A stretch of DNA of 5,132 nt from Candidatus Methanomethylophilaceae archaeon (GTDB lineage Archaea > Thermoplasmatota > Thermoplasmata > Methanomassiliicoccales > Methanomethylophilaceae), in assembly GCA_007116915.1 (NCBI GenBank), contig SKHQ01000095.1, positions 1 through 5,132 of the forward strand, in the 5' to 3' direction. Below, in pieces: positions 4,452 through 5,132 of this stretch (positions are counted from its first letter, which is position 1; each line of letters starts with the position of its first letter). Under the pieces are notes generated by a model. The model was not told the origin of the DNA. It saw only the letters and a program-made list of their open reading frames with translations, and ran no database searches. The translations under genes were made by a program, and so were the position numbers.

Positions 4452-5132
4452 GTAGATCCGTTGTCTCCGAGATAAGGAGAAACCATATCAACGAGCTGCT
4501 CCGCAAGGGCAGCAGGATGGATGAGCGTGCGCCCCTTGACCTAAGGGATATCAGCGTCGAGACCGGCGTTATAGAAACTGCCGAGGGATCGGCCCGTGTC
4601 CGCTACGGCGAGACGGAGGTCATCGCAGGTCTGAAGATGGCGATAGGTACGCCCTTCTCAGACACACCGAACAAGGGAGTGCTCACCACCAGCATGGAAC
4701 TCATACCCATGGCCCACCCCGACTTCGAGTCCGGGCCCCCGGGTCAGGAAGCAATCGAGCTGGCCCGTGTTGTCGACCGCGGTATACGCGAGAGTGGCAT
4801 GGTGGATGTCGATGCACTCTGCATAACCCCAGGCGAGGCGGTCTGGATGTGTTTCATCGATATCTACGCCATAAACTACGACGGTAACCTGTTCGACGCC
4901 GCCGCCCTGGCGGTAGTCGCGGCGCTCAAGAGTGCCATGGTACCGGCGTCCAACTTCGGCAAGGGGGATGATTTCCCTCTGCCAGTGACGTGTGTGCCCA
5001 TAACGGTGACAGTCGCCAAGATAGAAAATACTTTAATAGTAGACCCAACTTTCGACGAGGAAATGGTCTGCTCGGCGAGGCTCACCGTGACCGCTGACGG
5101 CAACGGAGACATCCGTGCCATGCAAAAAGGCA
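4448..5132 (+). CDS. rrp42: Exosome complex component Rrp42 (non-catalytic RNase PH-type subunit), 3'-truncated by the window
   Basis: This is the ring partner of Rrp41. It has an RNase PH fold and helps bind RNA and hold the ring together but lacks the catalytic acids. The window holds 228 codons plus one base; the family is usually about 260-275 residues, so some 35-45 residues are missing beyond the right edge. The N-terminus MSRSVVSEIRRNHINELL is the helical extension typical of Rrp42. It is followed by KGSRMDERAPLDLRDISV, then VRYGETEVIAGLKM, then ELARVVDRGIRES (about 104-116), and INYDGNLFDAAALAVVAAL (about 141-159), a strong family hallmark. In place of the Rrp41 acidic motif there is a non-catalytic segment around LIVDPTFDEE (about 197-206). 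The ATG overlaps the rrp41 stop and has a perfect ribosome-binding site. No frameshift is visible. The next gene in many archaea would be ribosomal protein L37Ae, outside this view. Confidence 0.96.
   Translation, partial: MSRSVVSEIRRNHINELLRKGSRMDERAPLDLRDISVETGVIETAEGSARVRYGETEVIAGLKMAIGTPFSDTPNKGVLTTSMELIPMAHPDFESGPPGQEAIELARVVDRGIRESGMVDVDALCITPGEAVWMCFIDIYAINYDGNLFDAAALAVVAALKSAMVPASNFGKGDDFPLPVTCVPITVTVAKIENTLIVDPTFDEEMVCSARLTVTADGNGDIRAMQKG

Noticed and set aside
1..5132. CRISPR arrays, insertion sequences, tRNA or rRNA genes
   Set aside because: I saw no regularly spaced repeats, transposase motifs, terminal inverted repeats, or T-loop and acceptor-stem patterns; the coding part is a conserved housekeeping cluster.

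Overview
The window is archaeal. It carries the well-known gene cluster that joins the proteasome to the RNA exosome: RNase P subunit Pop5, the 20S proteasome alpha subunit, the SBDS ribosome-maturation protein, and exosome subunits Rrp4, Rrp41 and Rrp42. All of these lie on the + strand in that order. The proteasome subunit closely resembles that of Thermoplasma. The sequence also has moderate G+C, non-thermophilic-looking proteins, Shine-Dalgarno sites of the GGAGGTGAT type, and possibly an HdrA-like N-terminus at the left edge. Together these suggest a Thermoplasmatota archaeon, perhaps a Methanomassiliicoccales methanogen. The phylum is a reasonable inference; the order is a guess.

Layout. 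Bases 1-34 hold only the N-terminus of a minus-strand gene with a dinucleotide-binding loop; it has a TTG start and a good ribosome-binding site at 42-46. Bases 47-437 are an A+T-rich divergent intergenic region without a supportable protein gene. It contains a palindromic TATA element (151-158) overlapped by an 8-bp tandem repeat, a run of three potential hairpins ending in a T-tract (191-293) that could be a small RNA, and TATA-like sequences nearer the next gene. Bases 438-1124 encode a membrane-anchored protein with 24 candidate zinc ligands: a C4HC3 RING-variant-like module followed by four zinc ribbons in an ABAB arrangement. The Pop5 gene follows 5 bases later. A 115-base gap (1421-1535) holds a weak hairpin and a clear A/T-rich promoter candidate for the second transcription unit. 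From 1536 to the window end, psmA, SBDS, rrp4, rrp41 and rrp42 are tightly packed, with gaps of 5 to 35 bases or a 4-base overlap. rrp42 runs off the right edge.

How the genes fit together. Rrp41 and Rrp42 form the phosphorolytic hexameric ring of the exosome and Rrp4 forms its RNA-binding cap. Pop5 belongs to RNase P, which matures tRNA 5' ends. SBDS acts in late 60S-type ribosomal subunit maturation, and PsmA forms the outer rings of the 20S proteasome. The cluster thus co-expresses RNA processing and decay, ribosome assembly and protein degradation. The non-standard member is the zinc-finger membrane protein at the head. Its RING-variant-like ligand order and its place next to a proteasome gene make it the most interesting item here, although any role in protein tagging or degradation is inference.
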